From contig NZ_MRUH01000026.1 in the NCBI RefSeq assembly GCF_001922985.1, positions 1-56,015 of the forward strand: 56,015 bases of DNA, given 5' to 3'. The notes beneath the pieces were generated by a model that was not told the origin of the DNA, did not search any database, and saw only the letters and a list, made by a program, of their open reading frames with translations. Both the position numbers and the translations under genes were made by a program. Below, in pieces: positions 8,202 to 19,200 of this stretch. This DNA is from Teredinibacter waterburyi. GTDB taxonomy: Bacteria; Pseudomonadota; Gammaproteobacteria; Pseudomonadales; Cellvibrionaceae. The first letter of the stretch is position 1, and every line of letters starts with the position of its first letter.

Positions 8202-9716
8202 GTGCGTAATGTAGATAGAGACCAGCTTGTTGATTTTGTGATGAATTATCGCGTGAAAATTGACAAGGTTATGATGTGGGTGACGCTCTGTGCGTGGCTA
8301 ATGTCCTTTGCATTTGCCTCCGTGTACGGTACTTGGATGTTGGCGTTGTTTATCGGTGGCTTTTTTTCGTGCGTTAATTATTTTGCTATTAAAGTCATTG
8401 ATCATCCGTATCTGACCCCCGCGATTATTGCGGTGGTGTTTATGTTATTTGTGTCTCTGCATGTACACCAAATGCACGGCATGATCGAAGCTCATTTTGG
8501 TTACTTCATTTTTTTGGCCGCTCTTTTTGTCTATCTCAGTTGGATACCTTTGGTGGTTGCCGCGGCGGCGGCGGCAATACTTCATGTCGTTATTCATATG
8601 ATGCAGGACGCTGGTTTTCATATTTACTTATTCCCTGACCATATGCACTCTTGGTCTATTGTGGCCTTGCACGCCTTTTACGTAGTGATTGAAACAATTG
8701 TTCTCGTTATTATGGTGAACCTTGTTCAGCGCTTACTCTCGGTATCGCAGGAGCTTGTGCGGCTCACAGAAACGATGATTTTGGACGAGAAGCACATCAA
8801 TATACATGCGCGAGCGAATGCGTCAGATAATGCCATACTTGGCCGACTCAATTGGTTGTTCGACGGTATTAGTGGCGTAATTACAATGGCGCTTTCCGCA
8901 CAAAAGCAGGCCGATAAAAGCATGGCGGCACTGACAACAAACACTTCCCACCTTGTTGAAATAGCCAATCAATCGCGTCGCTCAGCGGCGGAGATTACTC
9001 AATCTATGGATAATATGCATGGGTCTTTTGTTGGTGTTTCAAGTCAAATTCAGCGAGCCGCTTTTTTGGCTGAAGAAACAGCCAATGCACAAAACACGGG
9101 AAAAACAGCTGTAAAAACTTCACGCGATGGCATTGCTGATTTGTCTCATATTTTGAATGATACGGCATTGTCGATTAATGGCTTAGCAACCGATTGCGAA
9201 GCGGTTACAACCACCTTGACGGAGATTCAAGGAATTGCAGAGCAAACTAACTTATTGGCGCTCAATGCGGCTATTGAGGCGGCGCGTGCGGGTGAACAAG
9301 GACGTGGTTTTGCTGTGGTTGCCGATGAAGTGCGAGCCTTGGCAAAACGTACACAAGTGTCTACTGAAAATATAAAAGTGATTGTGAATCGTTTGGTTAT
9401 TGGCTCTTCAAATTCAGTGAAGGCGATGGAGGAGAGTCGCACCCGAGTAATGGAAAATGTAGACCACTCTGAGTTGGTTGAAAAAGTGTTTGTGCAAATA
9501 GCCAATGCTATTGACGAAATCAATGGCATTAGCCAACAAATCGCGGCGGCGACAGAGGAACAGACCCAAACATCGGAATTCATTGTTAAGCAAAGCTTAC
9601 AGGTAAATACCTTAAGTGATGAAGCGGCGAGTATCGTGCAGCAAAATACCGATACCATCCGGGAGCTGGAAGGAGCCTTTGTCGAGTTAAACGCAGCACT
9701 TACAAAATTCGGGTAG
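8202..9716 (+). CDS. membrane methyl-accepting chemotaxis protein
   Basis: 504 residues from the GTG at 8202, preferred over the GTG at 8193 because AGAGGTGA (8189-8196) is correctly spaced only for the later one. Residues about 20-180 form a cluster of about six hydrophobic helices with several histidines ([16 protein letters not shown]), rather than the usual two helices around a periplasmic sensor domain. From about residue 250 a long coiled coil leads to the signalling hairpin, with [18 protein letters not shown] and [14 protein letters not shown] at about 346-380. This tip binds CheA/CheW in known receptors. No HAMP domain is evident. It is probably a sensor of membrane-linked or hydrophobic cues; the ligand is unknown. 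Monocistronic. Confidence 0.88.
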   Translation: MRNVDRDQLVDFVMNYRVKIDKVMMWVTLCAWLMSFAFASVYGTWMLALFIGGFFSCVNYFAIKVIDHPYLTPAIIAVVFMLFVSLHVHQMHGMIEAHFGYFIFLAALFVYLSWIPLVVAAAAAAILHVVIHMMQDAGFHIYLFPDHMHSWSIVALHAFYVVIETIVLVIMVNLVQRLLSVSQELVRLTETMILDEKHINIHARANASDNAILGRLNWLFDGISGVITMALSAQKQADKSMAALTTNTSHLVEIANQSRRSAAEITQSMDNMHGSFVGVSSQIQRAAFLAEETANAQNTGKTAVKTSRDGIADLSHILNDTALSINGLATDCEAVTTTLTEIQGIAEQTNLLALNAAIEAARAGEQGRGFAVVADEVRALAKRTQVSTENIKVIVNRLVIGSSNSVKAMEESRTRVMENVDHSELVEKVFVQIANAIDEINGISQQIAAATEEQTQTSEFIVKQSLQVNTLSDEAASIVQQNTDTIRELEGAFVELNAALTKFG

Positions 9717-9804
9717 TCATAAAATCAGCCACTTCTTACGTTCTTTCTTTTCTATTTAAAACGCAACAGCCTGCTCATTTTTGTCATAGCCTTGATCCAA
9801 CCCA

Positions 9805-9835
9805 ATAAAAAAGCCGCAGCGGGTTGCTGCGGCTT
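9805..9835 (-). terminator. intrinsic terminator for the CBM2/CBM10 gene
   Basis: Stem AAGCCGCAGC (9811-9820) and GCTGCGGCTT (9826-9835) around a 5-base loop. The A run at its left is the U tract when read on the minus strand, 44 bases past the stop of the gene ending at 9879. Confidence 0.85.
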
Positions 9836-9878
9836 CACGTTCAATTGCTAGTGCCCGCTCTGCAAGTTCCGAGTAAAT

Positions 9879-11933
9879 CTACTGAGTGAAAATCCTGCTC
9901 TCTCCGCAGGTTTGATAACCAACACAGCTCGCATTATTCAACCAGTGAAACCCAGTTAAACTGTGATCGTCACAGATGATGACTTCGTAACCGAACCAGT
10001 CACACCAAAGCACACCTTCCGGCGGTTCTTCTTCCTGAGCTTCCACGGTAACAATTTTTGTAATTGTATGGGTAAAGTTGTCGGTATCGCGAACGAAGAG
10101 TCTAAAACTGTATGCCCCCTCGGGAAGTGACGCGGTGTAGGTATCCACCCAGTAGGTATCTGTAGCGCGGTCACTACTTTGCAGACTTAGTTCCACGCCG
10201 TCGGGCGCCGTGAGGGATATTACAGCCAAGCCTGCACCGTCTTCGGCTAGTGCGGTTAAGGTGAATTCCTCATTCGCATAAATCACTTCCGGTACTTCAA
10301 TTGTTGCACTAGGTATCGCTGATAGCGGGAAAACCTCTACCAGCAATTCGGCCGCCTCAATTCCTGCGGAGGTAGCCGTTAACAGGTAAGTACCTGGGTA
10401 ATCGTAGGTAACGCCAAATGTCTTAGCCGTGGTGTAACCACCGGAACCACCGCCACTTGAGGAAGAACTGGATACACTGATGGTAGATTCAGGCTCAACG
10501 CTTAAAGACGGGCTATAAGGCACTCGCGTCGGATGTGAAGCGCTGACGGTAACGCTTGTCACATCCCCCGCCAGAACCGCTGTATTGGTACCGATACGAA
10601 TAGATCCACCAGCGTCTTCGACGACCGTGAAACTAACCTGGTCAAGGCTGCGCTCGCCTTCCGCGTCGGTTGCAACCACTTCGATAACCATTTCACCTAC
10701 CATAAACGAACCCCAGCTGGCCGCCAGGTTTTCCTCTCCCGTACCTTCGTAGTCCCTGTTCACCAATTCCACAGGATTTGTGCGCTCTCCGTCTACCATT
10801 TGGTAAATGACCATGGTGGCGTTCACAATATTACTTTCGGTATCGGTGATGGTTGCCCTGAACACAACGGTTTCGTTTTCGGTTGAATTGGGCGCGCTAG
10901 TTATTTCAACCATTGGTGGGGTATTGCTATCGCCCCCCTCTGCCGCAAGCACTTCAACACTAACGCGTTTATTATCTAAAAAGCCGTCTGGGTCTTTCGC
11001 TGATATAAAGAATTCATGCACGCCCTCGGGCAGAGCACCGGTGTACACATCGGTCCACAGCGTGTCGCTTTGGCGATCACTGGTTTGCAGGATAAATTCT
11101 GAATCTGTTGGCGGAGTGAGTGTTAACGACGCCAAGCTTTCTGTATCTTCGCCTACTAGGGTAAACGCGAAGGATTCGCTGGCGTATATCGCCGCTGGCA
11201 CACTGTAATTCACGCTAGGGCGCGCACTTTCAGAAAAAACTTCTACCGTTTTTTCGGCGCTCAGGTTTAATCCAGACGATTCCGTCTTCCACAGGTAGGT
11301 GCCGGGGTTATCGTAAGACACGCGATACTCATAGTTCATCGTGTAACCAAAACTGGAGCCACTGCTTCCCGTGGAGCTGCTGAGCGAAAAAGTTGTATAT
11401 GGAGCGACATTCAGGGAAGGCCTGCTCGGCATGGTGGAGGGGTGTGAAACAGAAACCATCAGGTTTTTTGTTGAGCCGACAAGTGCCTTTTCAACCGTAC
11501 TAATGCCGAGACTACCTAGCGGCTCATTCGGGTCGGAACCAGTACTGCATTCGCCTCCCAAAACGGGAATGTGATCTTCCGCAGGTTCTCCCGCGGGCAG
11601 AGTAATCTGCATACCCACATACATACTGCCACCCGGTTGCAGGTCGGCATTCCACTCGTAGGGTGTAAAGGTGTAGGGGTTACTGCCGGTGATTGCGGCA
11701 TTCCAAGCTTGCTGAATACTTACCCCTGCGCTAAACCCTGCCGTAAAGCTGCCAAGGGTAATCGCCGAGCTGGTATTGTTGCTTGCGTGCAACTCGGCTG
11801 TTGCACCGCCATTCCATTGATTGATATAGCGCCATTCACATTCAAGCGCCTGCGCAAAGCTGCTGACAGTTAACAAAACCATTAAAAATAGACGGGAAAA
11901 TCTGGGTAATCTGCGGGAGTTATAGGGAATCAT
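9879..11933 (-). CDS. secreted cellulose-binding protein, CBM2 - duplicated module - CBM10, no enzyme domain
   Basis: 684 residues from the ATG at 11933 (AGGA 6 bases upstream, followed by a clear signal peptide ending SSFAQA). An in-frame ATG at 12041 would bury the signal peptide. After the signal comes a CBM2-type domain (CEWRYINQWNGG to LGGEC; Trp in YEWNADLQPGGS). Two copies of an about 180-residue module follow, each with a Ser/Gly-rich stretch, a PGTYL strand, (V/A)IYA(S/N)E, a SDR.(S/T)DT.W.D.Y segment and a LPEG strand. The C-terminus is a divergent CBM10 (CDWFGYEVIICDD, CVGYQTC). No catalytic acid pair is visible, so this is a binding, scaffold or helper protein outside the cell. 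The duplicated module matches no family I recognise. Confidence 0.82.
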   Translation of the reverse strand: MIPYNSRRLPRFSRLFLMVLLTVSSFAQALECEWRYINQWNGGATAELHASNNTSSAITLGSFTAGFSAGVSIQQAWNAAITGSNPYTFTPYEWNADLQPGGSMYVGMQITLPAGEPAEDHIPVLGGECSTGSDPNEPLGSLGISTVEKALVGSTKNLMVSVSHPSTMPSRPSLNVAPYTTFSLSSSTGSSGSSFGYTMNYEYRVSYDNPGTYLWKTESSGLNLSAEKTVEVFSESARPSVNYSVPAAIYASESFAFTLVGEDTESLASLTLTPPTDSEFILQTSDRQSDTLWTDVYTGALPEGVHEFFISAKDPDGFLDNKRVSVEVLAAEGGDSNTPPMVEITSAPNSTENETVVFRATITDTESNIVNATMVIYQMVDGERTNPVELVNRDYEGTGEENLAASWGSFMVGEMVIEVVATDAEGERSLDQVSFTVVEDAGGSIRIGTNTAVLAGDVTSVTVSASHPTRVPYSPSLSVEPESTISVSSSSSSGGGSGGYTTAKTFGVTYDYPGTYLLTATSAGIEAAELLVEVFPLSAIPSATIEVPEVIYANEEFTLTALAEDGAGLAVISLTAPDGVELSLQSSDRATDTYWVDTYTASLPEGAYSFRLFVRDTDNFTHTITKIVTVEAQEEEPPEGVLWCDWFGYEVIICDDHSLTGFHWLNNASCVGYQTCGESRIFTQ

Positions 11934-12191
11934 GAGGCGTCCTGTCGTTTTTGAGACACGGCCTATTTTCTGACGTGCCTGTACATTATTAGAGAGGCAG
12001 ACTACTAACATCCTTGCCATTTTAGCGTTGAAATTATTCAACTATTACTTGCTGAAAACAACTGCTTAATCTCCATATTGGGCTCTATCCACCATTCCGA
12101 TTTGGATACTAAACTACTGTTGCAGCCCATTTGTTAGTTAATCACTTTACGCTCTAACTCAACGTCCTCCTTTGCCCGTTGCATCACCTAA

Positions 12192-12217
12192 AAAAAAGAC
12201 CGCTCAAGAGCGGCCTT
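12192..12217 (-). terminator. intrinsic terminator for the GH74 gene
   Basis: CCGCTC / GAGCGG hairpin with flanking pairs, A run on its left giving a U tract on the minus strand, 26 bases beyond the stop at 12243. Confidence 0.8.
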
Positions 12218-12242
12218 TAGTGACTTGCTTTAAATTAACTAT

Positions 12243-15200
12243 TTACCACCAGTATACAGACGCCCAGGAATAGTTTCCGGCGCTGATCTCAAAGTGATAA
12301 TAATCACTGGCACCTTTTGCAGGTAAAGCGCCACCGACAACGGTGACCGCGGCGCCAGATCCGTTGATAGTTACCGAGATTGTTCTGCCAGAAAAGTTTG
12401 ATGCGCCCCAACCACTAATAGTGTTTTGTGTTTTGAAACAGTAGGCGCCGGTAGTACCAACATTGCCAGACTGACCTCCTGATTTAATATTGTCACACTC
12501 CGTAGTGCCACCGCTCGACGATGAGCTACTTGAACTTGACGAACTAGAGCTACTTGAAGACGAGCTGCTTGAACTTGAAGAGCTAGAGCTACTTGAAGAC
12601 GAGCTGCTGCAGTTATCCACTACACCACCATCGCCCGACTGATTGTTACAGGTATCTGTTCCAATACAGCTTGCACTGTTTTCCCAACCCCAGCCGCTGG
12701 TTTGGTTCGCGCATGAAGCATACAAAGTTCCGTACCAGTTACATTGCGTCGCACAGGCGCCACCACTGCTGCTAGAGCTGGAACTTGATGATGAGCTAGA
12801 AGATGAAGTTGAGCTACTCGAAGAGCTGGAACTGGAACTGGAACTGGAACTGGAACTGGAACTGGAACTGGAACTGGAACTGGAAGAAGAGCTTGAACTA
12901 CTCGAAGAGCTCGAACTTGAAGAACTCGTGCTCGATCCACCACCAGGATTTCCGGCTTGAGTGTCCGCCATCATAATGCCGCGACCGTTAGTGCCTAGGT
13001 AGACGCGCCCATAAACACGGGGGTCACCGGTCAGAGCTTCACCCATGTTACCGAACTGATTGGCGTCGTCATTAATGCGTACCCAACTCCCGCCGATGTC
13101 ATTTGAGCGGAATACGCCATGCACATCGTCTATGCGGCCGACGAGATAAATCGCCGGATACGTTGCCCCAGTGGGCCCCATACCAAAGCCAACATTGTCG
13201 CCTTCTTGAACACCCGAAGTTTGCGAGAACGTTTGCCCGCCATCGGTAGAGCGCCACAAACCGTGAGTGGTGACACTTGGATCGGTATCGTCAATGTAAC
13301 CGCCGGCCAACCAAATATGACCTTCGTAACCTGGAACCGCTTTAAATTGCAGATGACCAGCTGTAGGTAAACCTGAAGCTGTAGAGGCCGTAAAGTTCGC
13401 ACCACCATCCGTTGAATAATAGAAAGTACCACCGCTGTAAGCGTAAAACATGCTTGGGTTAACACGATCTGATTCGACTTTGGCTTCAGCGGGAACGCCA
13501 TTCGAAGCTGTCCAGCTAGAACCGAAAGTTGTCGAATAGTGAACGCTTGAACCGCCGGGGCTCCAAACTATGCTGCCACCATCAGCCGATACGGATACCG
13601 TTCCGCCAGAAGTTGGCGCGCCAGCATTAGATGCCTGCCACCAAGAACTTCCGCCAGAAGTTGAAACTCCGATATAAACAAAGCCATCGGGAACGTCACC
13701 TACGGGATGGCCAACGCGAACCATAGTACCTGGGTTTAATTCAGCAAAATCAATACTGGTTGTTGTGCCATGGTATGGCGCTTGGTAAGGCAAGCCTGGG
13801 ACAGCGGTTAGATCCTCGTGCATAAACCCGCCGATGTCGGCAAGCGCTGAGAACAGGTGTGGCCCCGTCGGTGGGCTTACCAAATCCTGAACGGCGGTTT
13901 CTTCCAAACCTTTAACCATTGGGCGAATAGTTACGAGGCTGCCAGTGGCGTCCCAAGTATCCCAGTTTGTTAGGTTGGTTGAACCATAAATAGTGGCGCC
14001 CGTACCGTAAAAGAAACGGTCGGAGTTGAAGGGGTCAATTTCGATTGACTCGTTCATCCAACCCAGTTTTAACGACTCTTCCGGTGGGCTGGGGTTGCCA
14101 CCCAGATCCAGCCAGGGTACTTCGCTGATGTCTTGCTCGTAACGCTTGGAGCGAGATGGGTAGCTGGTCCAATCCCAGATTCGTGTCCACGTCGTACCTT
14201 GGTCGGTCGAGCGGAACATAATCAAGTCTGGCCACCAAGAATTTAAGGAGGCAACCATGATGGTGGATGGGTTTTGACGGTCAATTGTCAAACCGCTATA
14301 ACCAAAATACAAATCGCCACTGGCGATGGTCATGGGCGAGATGTCGGTCCACACACCACTGTTTACATCATATTTCCACACTTCACCGGAGGCTCCATCG
14401 TAGGGGCCACCAGTATCACTGGTTGAAACGTAGAGAATACCGTTTACGTGGTCGAACTTACCTTTATGCGGTATGAATCCAGTAGGTTGTCCCGGAATAG
14501 CTCCCCAGGTCGCACCGCCATCTAGGCTTTGGTAAAGCGATTCATTAAGGTCTGCTACGCCGACAAAAATACGGTCGGAACCACTACCTGAAGAACCGGA
14601 AGAAGGGTCGAATGTTACCCAAACCACGCCCTGAATTTTGTTGAGGTAATCCCATTCGTCGTTAGCGTCCTGAATATAGGTGCCGACGTTAGGAAAGTTC
14701 GTGACCTTGTTCCAAGTTACGCCGTAGTCGGTAGAACGTAAGAGGCCCTCGCCTAATTCAGCACCGAAGTACAGCGTGCTGTTATCGTTAGGGTCAACAT
14801 TTAAACGTTCACCCATACCGCGGCCGGCCATATTGCCGCCGACCTTGAAAGGCAGTTCGGTGACCTGCCAAGTATTACCACGGTCGGTGGAGCGGGCGAT
14901 ACCGCCGTTATTTGGATCCCAATCGTTAGTATACATACCCACGGCCATGTAGACGCGGTCAGTGTCAACTGGATCTGTGGCGAGGCTGAGAACACCGTAA
15001 TAGCCCCAGTTGTCTTCGCCAACCCAGTCCGAAATTGGGTCCCATTCCTGATTGGGTTCATCCCAACGATAGGCGCCACCAATATCGGTGCGTGCATAAA
15101 TTAAGTTGGGTTCACTTTGGTTAAAGATAATACCCGGAACAAAACCGCCGCCGTCTACACGGACGTTTTCCCAAGTATGGGCTTCTTCTGGAACCGCTAA

Positions 15201-15290
15201 ACTGGTAATAGAACTTAAAGCTAATGAAGCGCCGAGCGCAGCGGATGCTACCCAACGCGCTCTATTGCGCGAGCATAATTTGAAAGTCAT
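12243..15290 (-). CDS. GH74 xyloglucanase with CBM10 and C-terminal binding-like domain
   Basis: 1015 residues, ATG at 15290 with AGGAG 7 bases upstream. Signal peptide to about residue 32 (SSITSLA). Residues about 35-775 are a GH74 double seven-bladed propeller, with BNR-type STDRGNTW, STDYGVTW, STDGGQTF repeats. The two expected catalytic aspartates are visible: D69 in ARTDIGGAY and D485 in ALADIGGF. GH74 enzymes are inverting endo-xyloglucanases. A polyserine linker follows, then a CBM10 (QCNWYGTLYASCANQ, GWGWEN), a second polyserine linker and an 89-residue C-terminal domain (927-1015, ECDNIKSGG, GWGASNFSGRT, ending SWASVYWW) that looks carbohydrate-binding but that I cannot assign to a family. 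Secreted. It shares a 940-bp upstream region with the divergent haloperoxidase gene. Confidence 0.92.
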   Translation of the reverse strand: MTFKLCSRNRARWVASAALGASLALSSITSLAVPEEAHTWENVRVDGGGFVPGIIFNQSEPNLIYARTDIGGAYRWDEPNQEWDPISDWVGEDNWGYYGVLSLATDPVDTDRVYMAVGMYTNDWDPNNGGIARSTDRGNTWQVTELPFKVGGNMAGRGMGERLNVDPNDNSTLYFGAELGEGLLRSTDYGVTWNKVTNFPNVGTYIQDANDEWDYLNKIQGVVWVTFDPSSGSSGSGSDRIFVGVADLNESLYQSLDGGATWGAIPGQPTGFIPHKGKFDHVNGILYVSTSDTGGPYDGASGEVWKYDVNSGVWTDISPMTIASGDLYFGYSGLTIDRQNPSTIMVASLNSWWPDLIMFRSTDQGTTWTRIWDWTSYPSRSKRYEQDISEVPWLDLGGNPSPPEESLKLGWMNESIEIDPFNSDRFFYGTGATIYGSTNLTNWDTWDATGSLVTIRPMVKGLEETAVQDLVSPPTGPHLFSALADIGGFMHEDLTAVPGLPYQAPYHGTTTSIDFAELNPGTMVRVGHPVGDVPDGFVYIGVSTSGGSSWWQASNAGAPTSGGTVSVSADGGSIVWSPGGSSVHYSTTFGSSWTASNGVPAEAKVESDRVNPSMFYAYSGGTFYYSTDGGANFTASTASGLPTAGHLQFKAVPGYEGHIWLAGGYIDDTDPSVTTHGLWRSTDGGQTFSQTSGVQEGDNVGFGMGPTGATYPAIYLVGRIDDVHGVFRSNDIGGSWVRINDDANQFGNMGEALTGDPRVYGRVYLGTNGRGIMMADTQAGNPGGGSSTSSSSSSSSSSSSSSSSSSSSSSSSSSSSSSSSSSSSSSSTSSSSSSSSSSSSSSGGACATQCNWYGTLYASCANQTSGWGWENSASCIGTDTCNNQSGDGGVVDNCSSSSSSSSSSSSSSSSSSSSSSSSSSSSSSSSGGTTECDNIKSGGQSGNVGTTGAYCFKTQNTISGWGASNFSGRTISVTINGSGAAVTVVGGALPAKGASDYYHFEISAGNYSWASVYWW
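12828..12881 (-). repeat. hexanucleotide microsatellite in a polyserine linker
   Basis: Nine perfect copies of GGAACT on the plus strand (AGTTCC on the coding strand, Ser-Ser). Hexamer slippage would lengthen or shorten the linker in frame. Confidence 0.9.
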
Positions 15291-16230
15291 AAGAGACTCC
15301 TCATTTTATTGAGCTAATTATTTTATAAATGTGGTTAGCCATACCCAGCGTATTAGATGAGAAGGCTGCAACCCGAATTTTGAATTTAAAAAAGCGCTAG
15401 TATTATTTTTATATACAAACCAACAACCACATTTAGGCATGTAGCCGAAAGCTTCGCGCAGATGATATTGAGACGGAGATGGTCAAATCTTGCTCATTTG
15501 AGAGAAAAAACAACATTCGACAAATAATTGAAGTTTTTTTGCAGAAATTTATCGTGTATAGACGCGCAGGCCTTAAAAATTCAAATAACTACAGGCAATC
15601 AGCCTTAACTTTTGTCTTTACAGCAAAGAAACTCAACTTTGTTCTCGCTGATATTTAAAAAGATTTGTGGTGGTTAACCTAGTTATCCTGTCTCAATCGA
15701 GGGTATAGATTTTTGTAAATCCTGCTTCTTTTGTATTCGTTCAATGGGTAACCCCCTGCGAGCAGGCCCCATTCTGGTGCAACCATTATCTATAGATTTG
15801 ATCGTTAACTAGAGCCCTTCTACGCCATTGGAATCGCAGTTTTAGATTCGTGACCATAAATGGCCGTCCGTTAATTATTATCAAGTTAATCAATTTTATC
15901 TGATATATCGAGTGTCGCTATAATTGTTGTGGTAGGATTTTCAAGAATAATTACCAGCGGTGACTAGCTGTGGAAAACACAACACTTTAGTAGTAAGTAT
16001 TTGTATCTTGGTTTTAATTGTTACTACTTACTAAGTTGTTTCTACTTCTATCGCGGTGTAATTCGAACCTGTAAATACGCCGATATTTTTTACACCAATA
16101 CTCCCCGTTAAAAAAATGTGGGCGCTACGACAACCAGGAAATCAATGGTACAAGCACATTTAGCTTCATTGGTACTTACCGTATAAAAAATACATTTTAA
16201 AACTACATCTTCGACAAGGAGGACTCATCG
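15291..16230. other. long divergent intergenic region
   Basis: 940 bp of AT-rich sequence between GH74 (-) and the haloperoxidase fusion (+). The only structures noted are a 9-bp stem TAGTAAGTA (15991-15999) / TACTTACTA (16025-16033) and AAGGAGGA (16216-16223), the ribosome-binding site of the plus-strand gene. Its length suggests control elements for both genes, but no operator can be named. Confidence 0.5.
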
Positions 16231-19200
16231 ATGCATATCAAAAAGGGAACCCGACAGGGCCTATTTTTTTTCTCAATCGTTGCGCTAAATACTATTTGCG
16301 CACTCTCAGCTAATGCTCAAGCCCAGTTTACCAATGTAACGGTTGAAGCTGGTGTGGGGGGCGATGTGTATGAAAGTGTTAGCAACCACGTCACAGGCAC
16401 GTGCTGGATCGATTTTAATAACGACTCTTATCCGGACTTACTCGTAACCAACGGGTACGAGTGGGACTCTCACTTATACCAGAACAACAAGGTAGGCACC
16501 TTCTCAAAGGTGGATTATTTGCTGCCTGAATTACCTAATGTTGAAATGTCCGGTTGCGTATTCGGCGACTACGATAATGATGGTGACTCGGATATTTATA
16601 TTCAGGTTAACAACGAACAATTTTCACTGTTTGGGTTCAATTCGCCAGACGGCCCTGCCAATATTCTTCTTAAAAACCTCTGGGTAGAAAATGGCAACCA
16701 AGCCATATCTGGTGAGCCGTTATTTCAAAATGTTGCAGCCGCAGCAAACGTAGACGGTGAACTCGCGGTACCAATCGGTAGCTATTCCGCCAGTCGCGGC
16801 ATGACGGGGGGATGGCTGGATTACAATCTGGACGGATGTCTTGATCTTTATGTCGGCAACTGGGTTCTCGATTCAGGCGGAGACGCCTCGAACATCGACA
16901 GCCTTTTTCAAAACCAATGTGACGGCACATTTTCTGATGTGACGGCGTCCAGTGGTGTTAACACCGGTGATGACCCAACCACATTTAGACCCACGCAGGC
17001 GTTCATCGGTGCGCACTTGGATGACGACTACTTTCCAGACATGGTCGCAGTCGCCACACATGACCCCGCGCCTTTTTATCATGACATCATCTTCAAAAAT
17101 AATGGTGATGGCACCTTTATCGATGTCACTGGGTTAAGCCCAGGCGTTGGAGATGATGCGGGGAGTGGTATGGGTATCGATGTAGGCGATATCGACAATA
17201 ACGGTACTTGGGATATCTATATTACCGACCGTTTTACATCAACAAACGATACTGCGCCTGCTGGTAACGTTCTGTACCTAGGCAACGGTGATGGTACGTT
17301 TCAGGACAATACCGCGCTTGCCGCCGGCATCGATGGTGAGTTTTCCTGGGGTATCGATTTTGTCGACATCGATCAGGATGGCTATGAAGACTTCCTGATG
17401 GCGGCAGCTTCTGGGCCCATGCTTTACATCAATAATACTGATGGCACATTTACCAAAGTTACCCTTGCTGGAAGCGGAGGCAGCCGGCCCACAGGGTTGG
17501 CCACGGCCGACTACGATCGCGATGGTGATATCGATTTCGCGGTGGTAAGTGAAGGCGATGGGTTCAGCACAGGCGGACTTCGCCTGTTTCGAAACGACAC
17601 AGCTAATTCCGGCCGCTGGCTTCAATTTAAGCTTGTCGGCGCCGGAGCACCTCAATCCAACGTAGATGCTATTGGTGCGGTTATTAAAGTAAGTGCTGGC
17701 AGTGTGAATATGATGCGCCAGATAGTTGGAGGTATGAGTTCGCACTCGCAATCCAGCCTGGATGTACACTTTGGTCTCGGTGTTGCTAACCAGGCAGACT
17801 CGGTCGATATTCACTGGCCGAGTGGCGTCGTTACCTCTCTGACTAACGTCGAAGCGAACAAATGTTACAGCGTGTCGGAAGACGGAACAGTGGCTGCCGA
17901 TTTAGGCTGCCTGCCCAACCCAACTATTCAGAACATCAGCCCTAATAACGCTGTTGTAGGGCAGACGCTTGAGCTGACCATCACAGGAACAGGCTTTCAG
18001 GAAGGCGCCAGTGTTCAGGTGTGTAAAAACCCGGGCGTTACCGTTAATTCTGTCACCGTGCTGGACGAAAACACCATTCTCGCTAGCGTTACTGTCGGCC
18101 CCGAATCCCACATTTCATGTGGCATAACCGTTACCAACACTAATGGTAAGACTGGTGCCGTACCGCGTGGTAGTTTCATAAACCTGCGCGACACAACGTC
18201 TGTTGCCCGCCAGTGGAATGAAGTTCTTTTGGATGCTATCCGGGCTGACTTTGCACGCCCTACCGTACATGCTCGTAATCTGTATCACACCGCCGCCGCT
18301 ATGTACGATGCTTGGGCCGGTTATAGCCGTAGCGCAGATCAGGTATTGCATATCGATAAACGCCTGGGAACTGCTCGCGCCAATGTTCCAGCCTTCCGAG
18401 CAGAAGCCATCAGCTACGCGGCTTACCGCGTTCTGTCTTCAAGATTCGCCAGCTCCCCCAAGGCTGCCGAATCGCAACTGGCTTTCGACAACCTGATGGA
18501 TTTACTGGGTTACGATAAAAACTTCACCACAGAGTTTATTGGCGGCCCAGCCTCGTTCGGTAACACTATCGCCGCGACTGTACTCGCATTTGGTGACTCA
18601 GATACATCCAATGAGGCTGGCGGCTACGCCAACCTGTTTTATCAGCCCGTCAACGACCCACTGCTCCCTGGCCGCCCCGGAAATCCAGATATGTCGGACC
18701 CTAACCGCTGGCAGCCGTTGGTTCTGAACTTCTTTATCGATCAGTCTGGAAACTTGGTTGTTGGTGGCTTCCCTGAGTTTCTCAGCCCTGAATGGGGTAC
18801 TGTCACTCCGTTTGCACTGCAACCCGAAGACCTGACCATTCATACCCGTGATGGCAATGAGTACTGGGTGTACCACGATCCCGGTGCCCCACCTCACCTT
18901 GGTGGCGTGGGTGATGAATACTATAAGTGGGGTGTAGAGATGGTTTCCATTTGGTCTTCGCACCTCGACCCAACCGATGGCGTGATGATTGATATTTCAC
19001 CCGCGTCATTCGGCAACTCTTCGTTACCCGCCGCAGACAATTACGAAAGCTACTATGACCATCTCACCGGCGGAGACTGGGGAGTGGGTTACACAGCCAA
19101 CCCCGTAACCGGCCAACCCTACACACCACAAATTGTACCGAGAGGGGATTACACACGTGTTCTGGCGGAGTTCTGGGCTGACGGCCCAGACTCTGAGACA

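Noticed and set aside
12593-12960. Long frames opposite the GH74 polyserine and CBM10 region
   Set aside because: They are low-complexity Glu/Leu or Val/Pro translations of the serine repeats in other frames, with no ribosome-binding site.
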